Shown piece by piece: positions 1 to 10,324 of a DNA stretch of 64,000 nt; position 1 is the first letter of the stretch, and each line of letters begins with the position of its first letter. Both the position numbers and the translations under genes were made by a program. The notes under the pieces are model-generated. The model was not told where the DNA came from. It worked only from the letters and a program-made list of their open reading frames with translations, and made no database searches. Source of the stretch: Saturnia japonica (Eukaryota; Arthropoda; Insecta; Lepidoptera; Saturniidae); the NCBI GenBank assembly GCA_033032175.1, contig CM065311.1:3031190-3095189 (forward strand), read 5' to 3'.

Positions 1-211
1 GGTTTATTACTATGTGTATGTCTATGTTCCAATAGTACGATACACCTGCTCCTGACTTACTGTGTCAGCGTGTTCGTGACTGAACCAAGAGCGTCTAATA
101 GCAATTACCGAAAATTTGATATATAATTTTAAATATAGCGGATATTACTGCATGTGCACCACCTGATTTCAAACACGACAAAGCAAAATATATATAATAA
201 TAATAATAATT
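1..211. other. AT-rich flank, nothing recognised
   Basis: No coding potential or repeat end was recognised. It closes with a short (AAT)n run directly against the solo LTR. The last five bases, TAATT, form the left target duplication of that LTR. Confidence 0.4.
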
Positions 212-322
212 TTAGCGGAGGTGTGAGGAACAGAGAGTAAAGTTCCTCATCCGCCATAGAAAAGGGAGGATCCTCCGGCCAGACGGGTGCTATGTCTGGC
301 GGGCAGCTGCCCAGACGGTTGT

Positions 323-1409
323 TTTTTTTTTTTTTTTTGAAATTACTACACTGTTAGCCTTAGGGGCCCTATCCCAAAACAGAGCCGCTGCGGCTTTTAC
401 AGCTTCACCGGACTTGGGGGCGAGCGCTTAGGACACTCAGCCGCGAAAGTTTGTGACGACCCGCACGAGGGTGCCAGAGTGGCCGACCCTCGGCTCGGGC
501 GGTCGTCGCGAATGCGAAAAGGTCGCGATCTAATTCCCTAATGCTAAGGGAATTCGAACTAACTAACATATACTCATATGCACGTTCCCCTCCTCCTGGG
601 AGGAAGGAGTGGACCATGCGTATGTGTATTTAGTAATCGGAATGGTTTTTCTACACTAACTAGCCCATTAGTCTAACTAGCGCAAAAAAAGAAAAAAAAA
701 GGTCCTTTACAGAACCTATGTACCTGTGTGGTGTGAACGTGTGTGTGTTCATACGTGTGTAATGTTGTATGTGAGTAGCTAAGTGTTGCACGTATAGTGT
801 CACTTGTACCGCGCGGGCGGCTGCCTGACCCAAGGACTTCACACCGAGGAACGGACCTAGGCTTGGGTTGCCGCTAGAGAGGGTGGACGTGATGGGTGTG
901 CGGGAGCGAAGTTGACCGCCCGTCCTTTGCGGAGAGAACGGTGGTTACGCGGGCGGTTACGCTCTGTTTGGAGAGGCGGTGGAATAGAACGCGTTTGCTG
1001 TTTCGATTTGGTCGAGCGGGTCAGTGAAGATATTACGCGGCCGGCGTTTACTCCGGCAGGCATTGGGGTCGGGAACATATGAAGCTGCCGCTTTGATTAA
1101 AGAATTCGCGTGGTTCGACGCGGTGTCGAAATAAGAGCGAGAAAGGTGTTTGGCATACGCATGTATCGAAGGAAGGTCCATATCTCTATGGAGATCTTCC
1201 ATACGAACATACCAAGGGGCGCCGGTAAGGCGGTGAAGAAACCTATTCTGGATGGTTTGTAAACGATCCCAATTATATCTTGGCATAAGTGCGAACACAA
1301 CGCAGCTATATGTCATAATCGGTCGGATACACATCTTGTAGAGCGTAAGCTTGTGTCTCGTAGACATTTTGCTTGCAGCACATAACAGAGGATGCAATCG
1401 GGCGAGGTC
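323..1409 (-). mobile_element. 5'-truncated Jockey-clade LINE, 3' end with poly(A)
   Basis: The element runs on the minus strand from 1409 down to a 17-base poly(T) at 322-338, which is the poly(A) tail. It is flanked by a 9-bp duplication GACGGTTGT (314-322 and 1410-1418). It holds the end of ORF2 and a roughly 600-bp GC-rich 3' UTR. The same 3' UTR recurs at 26.6-27.17 kb and 35.7-36.27 kb, and its last 80-100 bp recur at 21.2, 28.4 and 33.8 kb. It sits inside the TRIM LTR. Confidence 0.85.
957..1397 (-). pseudogene. LINE ORF2 fragment: C-terminal reverse transcriptase tail
   Basis: About 147 codons remain of the region downstream of the reverse transcriptase fingers and palm of a Jockey-type LINE. 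Visible marks are LYKMCIRPIMTYSCVVF, then IQNRFLHRLTGAPWYVRMED, then HLSRSYFD and SLIKAAASYVPD. These are typical of the Jockey-clade ORF2 thumb and C-terminal segment. The YADD active site and the endonuclease are missing because the copy is 5' truncated. It cannot be functional and has no promoter of its own. Confidence 0.8.
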
Positions 1410-1508
1410 GACGGTTGTAGTCGGGTTCTTGTATATATACTCAACTCTGGAGTTAATTTCTATAGCGCGATGTAGGATGCGTCAGTTGTGGCGAGAGATG
1501 TCGCTACA

Positions 1509-1818
1509 TAATTATCATCATTTATTGCCAAAACAAAAACAAGTTACAAATGAACATAATTATGTACAAAACCTGGCAATGGGACAGACTCAGCTGATGC
1601 TATGTGACGCGGACACCACACAGCGCTGGTTTTCAGTCTGCCCCAAATTCACAAACAGTCAATATGCGCAATCAGCATCTCGGCTCGAATCGTCACAAGG
1701 TACTACAATTTAATTAATTTAAAGAAAAGTTAAAGTATAAAAATAATAATAATAATAAAATGTCAGTATTTAAATTAATGCCCATATTATTATTATTAAA
1801 AAACATAGATGGGTATTA
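1509..1818. other. Spacer with (AAT)n microsatellite
   Basis: There is a moderately GC-rich stretch at about 1530-1710, then AT-rich sequence with an (AAT)n run near 1740-1757. No open frame with recognisable similarity was seen. The GC-richer stretch looks like an old repeat fragment, but I cannot assign it. Confidence 0.3.
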
Positions 1819-2960
1819 TATTTGTAGGATAACAGTGGTTAAGTTATGATTTTACAAAGATAAAAAATACCCTATGTATTATTTCAGGTTATAGACAATA
1901 TGTGTGCTATATTTCATCCAAAACCGTTCAGTCGTTTTCACGTGATGAATAAAAAACATGAAAACTTTGCATTTATTATTATTTGTTGGTTAACACTGGT
2001 TAAACTATGACTTTTACCGGAATAAAAAGTACCCTGTGTTATTCCAGGTCATAGACTATCTATTTACTAAATTTCATTCAAATCCGTTCAGTCGTTTTCA
2101 CGTGATGAATAAAAAACATGAAAACTTTGCATTTATTATTATTTGTTGGTTAACACTGGTTAAACTATGACTTTTACCGGAATAAAAAGTACCCTGTGTT
2201 ATTTCAGGTTATAGACAATATGTGTGCTATATTTCATCCAAAACCGTTCAGTCGTTTTCACGTGATGAATAAAAAACATGAAAACTTTGCATTTATTATT
2301 ATTTGTTGGTTAACACTGGTTAAACTATGACTTTTACCGGAATAAAAAGTACCCTGTGTTATTTCAGGTTATAGACAATATGTGTGCTAAATTTCATCCA
2401 AAACCGTTCAGTCGTTTTCACGTGATGAATAAAAAACATGAAAACTTTGCATTTATTATTATTTGTTGGTTAACACTGGTTAAACTATGACTTTTACCGA
2501 ATAAAAAGTACCCTGTGTTATTCCAGGTCATAGACTATCTATTTACTAAATTTCATTCAAATCCGTTCAGTCGTTTTCACGTGATGAATAAAAAACATGA
2601 AAACTTTGCATTTATTATTATTTGTTGGTTAACACTGGTTAAACTATGACTTTTACCGGAATAAAAAGTACCCTGTGTTATTTCAGGTTATAGACAATAT
2701 GTGTGCTAAATTTCATCCAAAACCGTTCAGTCGTTTTCACGTGATGAATAAAAAACATGAAAACTTTGCATTTATTATTATTTGTTGGTTAACACTGGTT
2801 AAACTATGACTTTTACCGGAATAAAAAGTACCCTGTGTTATTCCAGGTCATAGACTATCTATTTACTAAATTTCATTCAAATCCGTTCAGTCGTTTTCGC
2901 GTGATTGAGTAACAAACGTCCAAACATACGCACTTTCACATTTTTTATATTAGTAGGATA
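1819..2960 (-). repeat. 160-bp tandem array inside a Helitron-like repeat
   Basis: About seven head-to-tail units. The marker CGTGATGAAT starts at 1941, 2101, 2261, 2421, 2580 and 2740, with a diverged CGTGATTGAG at 2900, so the period is 159-160 bp. Two unit variants occur. One carries ATAGACAATATGTGTGCT; the other carries ATAGACTATCTATTTACT. They run in the order A-B-A-A-B-A-B. The right edge (2900-2960), reverse complemented, matches the start of the element at 16.47 kb (TATCCTACTAATAT..., TTACTCAATCACGC). The array is therefore an internal expansion of that family, read on the minus strand. Confidence 0.75.
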
Positions 2961-3388
2961 GTAAAGCATGTACACTCAAAAAATATATGTTCCCAGTGGC
3001 GGCATAGCATGGGTTGGCACCCGGGGCGTTTTTCTATTGAGCACGCCCAAAATAAAAGAAAAAATAATAAAAGTATGCTTATTATTATTATCCTTACTTT
3101 TCAATGGACTATATGGAATGATTGGTAAGACGCGTTTGGCCCATTTTGCCATTATGGATTATGGATTTTAGGTAAGATTTTATCAACTCAAATTTACATA
3201 AACTTCACAAGAAGACACTGAAACACAAATAGTTAAAAAACCTAGATACAGCGCTAGATTTGGAACATAAGTAGGTACTCAGAATAGTGGGGCAGTGAAT
3301 TTCAGAAGCTCCATGGTACTTTATTTGACCGCTTCTTGAAAAGAAATGCTTATTCATTATACAAATTCAGATTATTTGCGTAAAATAT
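2961..3388. other. Spacer, nothing recognised
   Basis: Unique-looking AT-rich sequence. The short plus-strand frame at 2968-3171 has no recognisable motif and no supporting splice or regulatory context. Confidence 0.3.
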
Positions 3389-4158
3389 TAGGTCTTTACA
3401 TATGAAATTAGCGTTTTGTCGTACTGACCACTTTGATCTGAAATATCTCCTCTTTGCTTAATATTTCCAAATTCAAATTTATAAATTCATTTAGCAGGTA
3501 CATTTGAGTTTTGAAAACAGTCATTCATTTGTATTTTTCTGATTATTTTTTTTTATTGGCGTCGCTTATTACCACCCAAATCCTGCCCTAAACGAAAATT
3601 GACTCAGAAAAAGTTACCTGTGAGTGTTTGGTGTACTAGCGCCGGTGTCGTTCACTACAGCTTTCTAAAATCTGGCCAAACGATTACGGCAGATATCTAT
3701 TGTCAGCAACTGCAATCCATGAAGGAAGAACTAGCTGATAAACAACCGAGATTGGTCAATCGCTCTAGGCCACTGCTGCTTCACGACAACGCAAGACCAC
3801 ACACTGCACAACAAACAACCACTAAGTTAGATGAGCTGCAATTGGAATGTCTGCGACATCCAACGTACCCCCCGGACCTTGCTCCAACAGATTACCATTT
3901 TTTCCAGAATTTGGACAACTTCTTACAAGGAAAAAATTCAACTCCGATGCGGCAGTCCAAACCGCCTTCAAAGAGTTTATTGATTCTCGCCCCCATGGTT
4001 TATTTAGTAAAGGGATCGATTAACTACCTATGAGATGGCAAAAGTGCATAGATAACAACGGTGCATAATTTGATTAATTAAATATATTTTACAAAAAAAA
4101 AATTGACTTTATATTCCTCCTGTACAAAACGCCAATTTCATAATTATGTAAGTACCTA
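3389..4158 (+). mobile_element. Internally deleted mariner (copy A of three)
   Basis: The termini are inverted: TAGGTCTTTACATATGAAAT at the left, and its complement CATAATTATGTAAGTACCTA at the right, with TA at both outer ends. The first 180 bp correspond to 47766-47950. The element then jumps from the 5' UTR straight into the middle of the transposase, so the N-terminal DNA-binding half is gone. Same family as the elements at 47766-49039 and 51569-52849. Confidence 0.8.
3599..4033 (+). pseudogene. mariner transposase, C-terminal catalytic half
   Basis: The frame holds the second and third catalytic aspartates of a DD34D mariner transposase: HDNARPHTA, then 34 residues, then the D of YPPDLAPTDYHFF. 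The first aspartate domain and the helix-turn-helix region are deleted. The C-terminus drifts out of frame after FLQGKN compared with the copies at 48.8 and 51.8 kb. Non-functional remnant. Confidence 0.85.
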
Positions 4159-4565
4159 ATATAATCGCCAAGTGGAGCGCAAGGCAAACTGCCGTACTAT
4201 TTTTAAACTGGAAGCATTTCGGCGTATTTTCACTCCTCTGTCTAGCAGCACTGGGTTATTGTAGAAGACTGAAATATTGTTTACTAAGAGTACTTATGGA
4301 ACCCTACAATTTACACCTGACACCATGATATGTTTTATATTAGAATATTGAAACGTCCTTCATTGAGTTTGTAAGACAACTGGTTTATTTTACATGTACC
4401 TACATACCAATATCAATCCCTATACATTTCCCATTCGATTTTGAAGAGTTTCAGGAGTATCTTCGAAATCCAAGGTCCAATGCCAATTAAATTAAAATGG
4501 GACCCACATGAAAATAACCCATTTTGCAACAAAAAAAAATTGAAATAGGTTTATAATTGAGGGAG
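4159..4565. other. Spacer, nothing recognised
   Basis: AT-rich sequence with no convincing frame, inverted ends or repeat motif. Confidence 0.3.
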
Positions 4566-4896
4566 TTATGTGGATGTGGTAACAAACATAAAAAAACCGA
4601 ATTGATAACCTTCTCCTTTTTTTAAAGTCATATAAAAAGCGTTGGCGAGGCCAGGCTTTTCAAAGTAAACCCCAAAAAGCTTGATAAAGATAACAAGTCT
4701 CTGACTGTCGGCAGATTCCACAAAGACTACAAATTCTGTGGCAGCAAAATCTTCCGGATAGCGTCGTATATAGTCAGTGACAAAATACGGTACGAATTTA
4801 CCTACACCAGGATCGTCTTCGCTCTCGGAGGATAAAGAGTCTCCTGATGTGTTTTCCGTCTTATCCACAGCAGGAGCAGCCGTGTCGCCTTTTTCC
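4566..4896 (-). pseudogene. Unidentified coding-like fragment, possibly retrotransposon gag/ORF1
   Basis: About 110 open codons with an acidic, Ser-rich head (SSESEDDPGVG) followed by a globular-looking part (YFVTDYIRRYPEDFAATEF, VVFVESAD). The pattern 'YPED...VVFVES' resembles the head of gag-like proteins of insect retrotransposons, but no zinc knuckle is visible. There is no ATG at the apparent start: the frame is open upstream to a stop near 4910. I do not identify it; the gag-like call is a weak inference. Confidence 0.3.
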
Positions 4897-4909
4897 GTTT
4901 TCTCGATGC

Positions 4910-5417
4910 ACTACCCTTACCCCATTATCAATCTTATATAACTTGGATTAGGTACTCCTCTACTTAGATTGTATATACTGTACTTCTGAGATAAAATGTC
5001 ATTTTAAAGTTCATTAATAAAGATTTAACAATTGAAAACCCGCCTTTTCTTTTCCCGCCCTTTTTTCCCCCTAGCATGAAGATCATAGATTGAAGAAATA
5101 CATAGATACGTAAAATTTTAAGATACTGTTGCACTTTAATTGAACTTTTCTACTGAATATCATCATAGAGGAAAAAATATCATCTCAAATTGCAATTTTC
5201 ATATATGTCTATAGCAAAACCTATATCCTTTTGTTATTTGCCTATGCTATAAGTTGTTGGCTCTCAAGGAACATATATTCGCCTTATGTTGGCACTACAC
5301 ATACCATATACCTACATACTTTTAAACAGTTCAATATATATTTTTTAATTCACTACTGTGAATTTTAAAACGATATGCCTAAATTATATGAAATAAAGAT
5401 TTAAAAACTTTTTACGG
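4910..5417. other. AT-rich spacer
   Basis: No recognised gene or repeat end. It ends at the abrupt GC-rich 5' truncation point of the R1-type LINE. Confidence 0.3.
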
Positions 5418-6525
5418 TCGATGGCCCTATACGGGGGCTCCAGTGTGGGGGGCGGACAGCCTGACGGCCCGTCATATCACGTTCCTGCGTAAACCGCAGA
5501 GAGCGATGGCCGTCAGAGCTGTCCAAGGGTACCGTACGGTCTCGTTCGAAGCAGCAACCCTATTGGCTGGATCTCCACCATGGGATCTCGAAGCGAGGAC
5601 CCTCGCGCTGCTGTTTAGATGGCGCGAGGAGGCGCTGAGGCGGGGTGAGAGACCAACGCCGCGGGAGATTGCGGCGTACAGGTCAGAGCTTCGCCAAAAT
5701 CCCATGGTGGAAGTGTGGGACTTGCGACTTAGCCACCCTAGTTTTGGCGTGGCGACCGTGGAAGCCATTAGGCCAATTTTGGCTAGATGGCTCCGGAGGC
5801 GGTATGGCACCCTCACCTTCCAGCTGACGCAGGTACTCTCGGGACATGGCTGTTTCGGGAGTTACCTGTGTCGCATAGGCCGGGAGATCGCTCCTGGGTG
5901 CCATCATTGTGGCTGCGCAGAAGATACTGCGCAGCACACACTAGCTGTCTGTCCCGCATGGGACTCGCTGCGCCGCGACGTTGTTGCGACAATCGGCACC
6001 GATCTCTCGCTCCCGGCCGTGGTTCTGTCTATGGTCGAGAGCGAGAGCGGGTGGAACTCCGTCTCCTCGTTTTGCGAGCAAGTCATGCTTGCGAAAGAGG
6101 AGGCGGGGAGGGAGCGGGAGCGTAACACCTTGCTCCCCTCCTGCGGTCAACGAGCCAAGCGCCGGAGACCGCGTGATGATCTCCGGCCGCCTTAAATGGG
6201 TCTGCAGGTGGCGCACCTGGGCATGTGCGTCACCGCGTAAATGCAGGCCCGAGATGGAAGAGGCGCACTGGTGTTCGTGCGCTCTCCGAGGCTCGTTGGA
6301 GGTGCCGATTGCCTCCGACCGCGACGGGGCCCCACGATAGGGCCACACCTGCCGGGTCGAGCGGATGATATGTGCAAGCAGTTCCCGCTCCCCGGCCATC
6401 GGGTGCGAGAAGAACACCGTGGGGTTTTAGTCGGTAAGAGTCCGACATACCCCTCCCTTGAGCGGCCCGGCTCGGGAGGCGGATCCAATGCAGGATTTCC
6501 CCAAGGAAAAAAAAATAATAATAAT
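5418..6525 (+). mobile_element. 5'-truncated R1-clade LINE tail
   Basis: A GC-rich block in AT-rich surroundings. It starts abruptly inside ORF2 and runs through a roughly 310-bp 3' UTR to an A-rich, (AAT)n-like tail at about 6505-6530. Clear target duplications were not found. The base composition contrast and the R1-type C-terminal protein support a LINE. Confidence 0.8.
5443..6195 (+). pseudogene. R1-type ORF2, C-terminal domain with CCHC-like knuckle
   Basis: About 250 codons of the region after the reverse transcriptase. LTQVLSGHGCFGSYLCRIGR is followed by the knuckle CHHCGCAEDTAQHTLAVC, the standard C-terminal layout of R1-clade LINE proteins. Just upstream, codons equivalent to ALYG and APVW are in different frames because of one extra G in a G-run near 5430. 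The fragment therefore begins after a frameshift and lacks the endonuclease and polymerase. The apparent start is a GTG and is not a real initiation codon. Confidence 0.8.
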
Positions 6526-6765
6526 AATTTTAACATCATAAAAAAAAAATAAAAAAAAATATTAAAAGGTAAATAAAATGAAAATAATAAATTAAAAAAT
6601 TCAATTTTCGGAATTTTTTCATTACGCTCGGTTAAGGAATGGTTACAAATAGGCAATAGGCATGGCATGGAAAATTTTATGAATCACTGCTATTCTTCAT
6701 ACGAGAACAAAAATAATTTGTCACCTACTATATTGAGTCTAAAATATCGGCTATATACGATACGG
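6526..6765. other. A-rich spacer between two LINE remnants
   Basis: Poly(A)/AAT-like tail residue of the R1 element followed by AT-rich sequence. Nothing else recognised. Confidence 0.35.
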
Positions 6766-7490
6766 CTCCGACTGGGGTGACGCCAACCTGGTCAAGTTTA
6801 ATGCTAAGACTCGGGCATGTCTATTTTCCGCTAAACGGAGTCCCTTCCTACAAACTCTTACTTTCAGAGATATGTTCTTCCAATAATCGACCACCTGGAA
6901 CTTCTTGGCGTTACGATGTCTTTAACCCTCAATTTTGGCTTCTTCATTGAGTATAAAGCTCAGTTGGTTGCCAAAAAGCTACGTATCCTTGCAAAGGTGA
7001 GACGGTACTTCACGCCAGGTCAGCTGCTTGATCTATATCAAGCTCAAGTCCGATCGTGCATGGTGTACTTGAGGCATTGGAGGCAAACGAGAGGCGTGCC
7101 AAAAAACTCATTGGCAACGATTCGCTAGTTGAGGCAAGACTGCAGAGCCTTGAATATCAGCGGAAAGTTTCCAGTTTATCGGTTTTTTACCGGATACATT
7201 TCGGCGAGTGTGCGTTGGAAATTGGATATTCCCCATCCCCCTTTCCGTCATCGGACGACAAGAGACACGGCGAAGCGTCATCGATTTCTGGTAGATATTC
7301 CACTAGTGCGCACAAAACGTTTTGCTAGTACCTTTATAATGCGCACCGCTAAAGAGTGGAACACTTTGCCGGATTTTGTATTTCCCGATAATGATGACCT
7401 AGGTATCTTCAAGTCTCGAGTGAATAGGTACCTTCTAGGCAAGCGTGCTACATCTTAGACCACATCATCACTTACGATCAGGCTAGATAG
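6766..7490 (+). pseudogene. CR1/Daphne-like LINE reverse transcriptase tail, frameshifted
   Basis: Pieces in three frames together give the end of a CR1-like ORF2. They are SDWGDANLVKFNAKTRACLF (6766 on), then KLRILAKVRRYFTPGQLLDL and YQAQVRSCM (around 6975-7060), then [19 protein letters not shown] and [13 protein letters not shown] (around 7330-7455). Frame changes fall near 6860 and 7065-7130. The YADD box is upstream of the truncation and absent. The lineage resembles the minus-strand fragment at 11380-12001. Non-functional. Confidence 0.75.
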
Positions 7491-7565
7491 TGGTCACACG
7501 CAAACCTATCCATAGTTTAAAAAAAGTATTACACTTCACTTCACAGCAAATTGAAGTTTTATTTT

Positions 7566-8084
7566 TATTACCATTCCTTCACTGTGCTATTTATTTAATA
7601 ATGCATAGCGAAAGGAACTTTTTTCCTACAGGGAGTCCCACACCTCTCGAGTTTTCTCTTTTTTTTAATTCAAATGTGTAACGTGTTTAATGTGTCAAAC
7701 AAGCATACGGCTCGCCTGGTGGTAAGCGTTTACCGTATCCTATAAGAATAAACTATTGTAATATCATAATAGGTATCACTACTAGAGCGTTCCCAACCTT
7801 GAATCTCTATACAGAAATAAATAAGAACAAAACTAGTTATCTGATTCTTTAATATGATAAAATACTTTTTCTAACGTTCCTTGATTATTAAGTTTTAAAG
7901 TTTTTAATCGGCGATTTCTAAAACGTATCATTCTAGCTCTCTTTAACCCATGTTCTATGACGTCTTCAAGAGGAGCTATCAAATAATTCGGGTAACTTCG
8001 TACAGCGTTCGAACAAACTTTATATAGAAACACATGAGTGTATCCTTCGGGGAATTGCTTTACTACTTCTTTCCACCGGATATC
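7566..8084 (-). pseudogene. Partial duplicate of the TTF1-like terminal exon and its 3' UTR
   Basis: This block is about 98% identical to 10295-10814 in direct orientation (roughly eight substitutions and one indel). It carries the last 84 codons of the TTF1-like gene (7833-8084), the stop codon, and the poly(A) signal (TTTATT on plus at 7590-7595). It stops inside the exon at DIRW, without the splice acceptor, and is joined there to the truncated Tc1. Its other edge is the TA dinucleotide where that Tc1 is inserted next to the second copy. It has no acceptor or promoter, so it should be inert. Confidence 0.8.
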
Positions 8085-8312
8085 CATTTAAATAAAGTTA
8101 GCGACAAAATAAATGAATTGTTAGATTTAGCGGAGGTGAGGAACAGAGAGTTAAGTTCCTCATCCGCCATAGAAAAGGGAGGATCCTCCGGCCAGACGGG
8201 TGCTATGCTATGCTATATATAGTCCTATCTGGATCGGTAGATGTCGCTATGTGTCGCTACGTAGTTGTGTCGATGCGCTGATGCGTCAGTTGTGGCGAGA
8301 GATGTCGCTACA

Positions 8313-8332
8313 TCACTCCCCTCCGAGACCGG
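8313..8332 (-). promoter_or_regulatory. Polypurine tract of the TRIM
   Basis: On the minus strand, GGAGGGGAGTGA lies directly before the 3' LTR start TGTAGCGACATC. The same tract precedes the 3' LTRs at 14727 and 29033. This is where plus-strand DNA synthesis is expected to start. Confidence 0.7.
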
Positions 8333-8694
8333 AGGTCGATAGCAGGTTGAGTCGTCCATTTGTGATGCTTGCCGGGCCAGTGGAGTGTTCCAGTGAGTCG
8401 CAACCTGATGTCGCATAGTTCACGGTGAGTCGAAATTGTCTGCGGTGATTGGCTGCTGCGTCGACCAGGAGAGAAGTGCGTTTTCTGCTGCTTGCTGACT
8501 GGCCGAAGTGCAGTGTGCTGTGCCAAGGTCGCTGAGAAGGCTGTGGGGCTGACCAGGAATGCGCGTCCCCGCTGCATGCGTATGGTCAGGATACCCATAG
8601 AAGCCGTAGATGCTGGCTGGCTGTATTGACTCGCTGCTCGAAAGCTTGAGGAAGTGATGATGACGTAGCTTTGTGAAGAAGGTTGTGCTGACGT

Positions 8695-8712
8695 ATCACG
8701 TCGGGGTCACCA
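8695..8712 (-). promoter_or_regulatory. tRNA-Trp primer-binding site of the TRIM
   Basis: On the minus strand TGGTGACCCCGACGTGAT follows the 5' LTR after one base. It is the complement of ATCACGTCGGGGTCACCA, the 3' end of eukaryotic tRNA-Trp plus CCA. All 18 bases match here. The copy at 14280 matches in the first 12, and the copy at 28568 has two changes. Confidence 0.8.
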
Positions 8713-9002
8713 CTTTAGCGGAGGTGAGGAACAGAGAGTTAAGTTCCTCATCCGCCATAGAAAAGGGAGGATCCTCCGGCCAGACGGGTGCTATGTCTGG
8801 CGGGCAGCTGCCCCGACTGTTGTAGTCGGGTTCTTGTATATATACTCAACGATAGAGTGAATTTCTATAGCGCAATGTAGGATAGTAGGATGCGTCCTAT
8901 GTGGCTCGATAGATGTCGCTATGTGTCGCTACGTAGTTGTGTCGATACGTTGATGCGTCAGTTGTGGCGAGAGATGTCGCTACATTAGATATTCTTTACG
9001 TC

Positions 9003-10025
9003 ATGAAGCGACGTCATTTGATGGCAGATGAAATGCAAAGAGCTGTAGGGATGTTGCAAGCGGGAAGTAATCAATCTCAGGTATCTCGACATTTTGGCAT
9101 TCATAGAAGTGTTATTTGTCGTCTTTGGCAGCGCTACAATAATACAGGAGAACCCGCTGAACAGCATCCAGGCCGTAAAAGGATTACAACCACTCGGCAA
9201 GACCGGTACATACAACTGACTGCAAGACGCCAGCCGACGTTAACCGCTCGAGAGATAAGTTTGAGGCTACAAATTTCAAGTGGTGTTGATGTAAGTCCTC
9301 AAACTGTGCGAAATCGACTGCATGAGTACGGTCTACGAGCTCGACGCCCAATCAGGTGCCCACCGATACGTCACGGGAATCGCGCTCGTCGATATGAATG
9401 GTGTAGAGAACGCATAACATGGACCCAGGAACAATGGGATAAAATTATGTTTTCCGATGAGTCGCGATTCGGGTTTAAGCCTGATACAAGAAGGGTGCGA
9501 GTGTATCGTCGGCCCGGAAATACTGAAAGGCTCAGGTGCGTTCAAGAAGTTCATCCATACAGCGGCTCAACAGTTATGTTATGGACGGGTATTATTAAGA
9601 ACAGGCGAACTGAGCTCGTTTTTGTAAATGGAAACATGAATGCTGAAAATTACATTGAGGATATTCTCAGACCTTATGTCTACCCATTTGCACAAACCTT
9701 TGGCTCCGATTTTAGGTTAATGCATGACAATGCGCGTTCACATACAGCTCGGCGAACCAGTGAATACTTTGCAACGGAGAACATCCGGGTATTGCCCTGG
9801 CCTGCTCAATCGCCAGATCTCAACCCCATCGAGCACGCATGGGACATGCTCCAGAGACGTGTTTTGAAGGACTTGGATGGAGCGACAACAACCCAACAGC
9901 TGAAGGATTTGCTACAATTCCATTGGGAGCGAATACCGCAAGATGACATAAACAGTCTCATTAATTCAATGAATAATCGTTGCCGACAAGTTCTGAATAG
10001 CAGAGGAGCCCATACTTTGTATTAA
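9003..10025 (+). CDS. Tc1 transposase, intact ORF
   Basis: A complete 340-codon frame without stops. The ATG at 9003 is the natural start (MKRRHLMADEMQRAVGML). The frame upstream belongs to TRIM sequence and should be ignored. Residues 1-120 hold the paired-like helix-turn-helix DNA-binding region (SQVSRHFGIHRSVICRLW, then TAREISLRL). The DDE domain shows IMFSDESRF, LMHDNARSHTA and SPDLNPIEHAWD, with 34 residues between the second D and the E, i.e. DD34E. The length is normal for Tc1. It would cut and paste Tc1 ends, but this copy has lost its own 5' terminal repeat and has a TRIM in its leader. It is the only undamaged transposase frame in the window. Confidence 0.9.
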   Translation: MKRRHLMADEMQRAVGMLQAGSNQSQVSRHFGIHRSVICRLWQRYNNTGEPAEQHPGRKRITTTRQDRYIQLTARRQPTLTAREISLRLQISSGVDVSPQTVRNRLHEYGLRARRPIRCPPIRHGNRARRYEWCRERITWTQEQWDKIMFSDESRFGFKPDTRRVRVYRRPGNTERLRCVQEVHPYSGSTVMLWTGIIKNRRTELVFVNGNMNAENYIEDILRPYVYPFAQTFGSDFRLMHDNARSHTARRTSEYFATENIRVLPWPAQSPDLNPIEHAWDMLQRRVLKDLDGATTTQQLKDLLQFHWERIPQDDINSLINSMNNRCRQVLNSRGAHTLY

Positions 10026-10318
10026 ATTGTTCTATTCTTTCACAATAAATACATTTTCTTTAGAAATTTCATTTTGTAAGAAAAAAGTTTAGTTTCTTAT
10101 GTATCTTAGTTTCTACAGTATATTCTAATATTGTTCATTTCTGTTATTAAAAGAACTTATAAATACAACAGCTGTTATTTTTACATCATAGAACCCTAAA
10201 GATATTATTTTAAAAATAAAATACAACGTTATAATGTGAAGAACCATCCTAAAATTTAAATTAGTACATGTTGCTTAGACTTTTTTGATGAGTGTATTAC
10301 CATTCCTTCACTGTGCTA

Positions 10319-10324
10319 TTTATT
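10319..10324 (-). terminator. Poly(A) signal of the TTF1-like gene
   Basis: AATAAA on the minus strand, 239 nt downstream of the stop codon at 10563. The Tc1 target TA (10295-10296) lies 24 nt beyond it, close to the expected cleavage site. Confidence 0.5.

Larger units (their letters stand above)
212..1508 (-). mobile_element. Solo LTR of a TRIM-type LTR retrotransposon, split by a LINE
   Basis: Read on the minus strand, the element begins TGTAGCGACATC and ends CCGCTAA. It is flanked by the 5-bp duplication TAATT (207-211 and 1509-1513). Without the LINE (323-1409 plus one copy of its target duplication) the LTR is about 200 bp. That is about 70 bp shorter than the 270-bp LTRs at 8714-8984 and 29033-29302, because a block between two GATGCGTC-like repeats is missing. 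There is no internal region and no second LTR, so it is a solo LTR left by LTR-LTR recombination. Confidence 0.75.
8127..8984 (-). mobile_element. Two-LTR TRIM element (LTR - internal - LTR)
   Basis: On the minus strand: 5' LTR 8984-8714 (271 bp), one-base gap, tRNA-Trp primer-binding site, about 380 bp internal region, polypurine tract, 3' LTR 8312-8127 (186 bp, about 85 bp deleted internally). TTAGAT flanks both sides (8121-8126 and 8985-8990). No gag or pol frame is present, so it depends on proteins from another LTR retrotransposon. It sits 13-18 bp before the ATG of the Tc1 transposase. Confidence 0.85.
8085..10294 (+). mobile_element. 5'-truncated Tc1 element carrying a TRIM insertion
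   Basis: The 3' terminal repeat is at 10255-10294 (TTAGACTTTTTTGATGAGTG, followed by TA). The expected complementary repeat is absent upstream of the transposase. Only 42 bp separate the junction with the exon duplicate (8084/8085) from the TRIM at 8127. Without the TRIM, the 5' leader is about 60 bp. The element lies immediately 3' of the TTF1-like gene, 24 bp beyond its poly(A) signal. Confidence 0.75.

Noticed and set aside
1819..2960. CRISPR array or centromeric satellite
   Set aside because: Units are contiguous without spacers, 160 bp long, only about seven, and derive from a dispersed repeat.
7833..8087. Independent small gene
   Set aside because: It is the truncated duplicate of the TTF1-like terminal exon, lacking acceptor and start.
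8937..9002. Longer start for the Tc1 transposase
   Set aside because: The extra codons are encoded by the TRIM LTR and its target duplication; the protein family starts at the ATG 9003.
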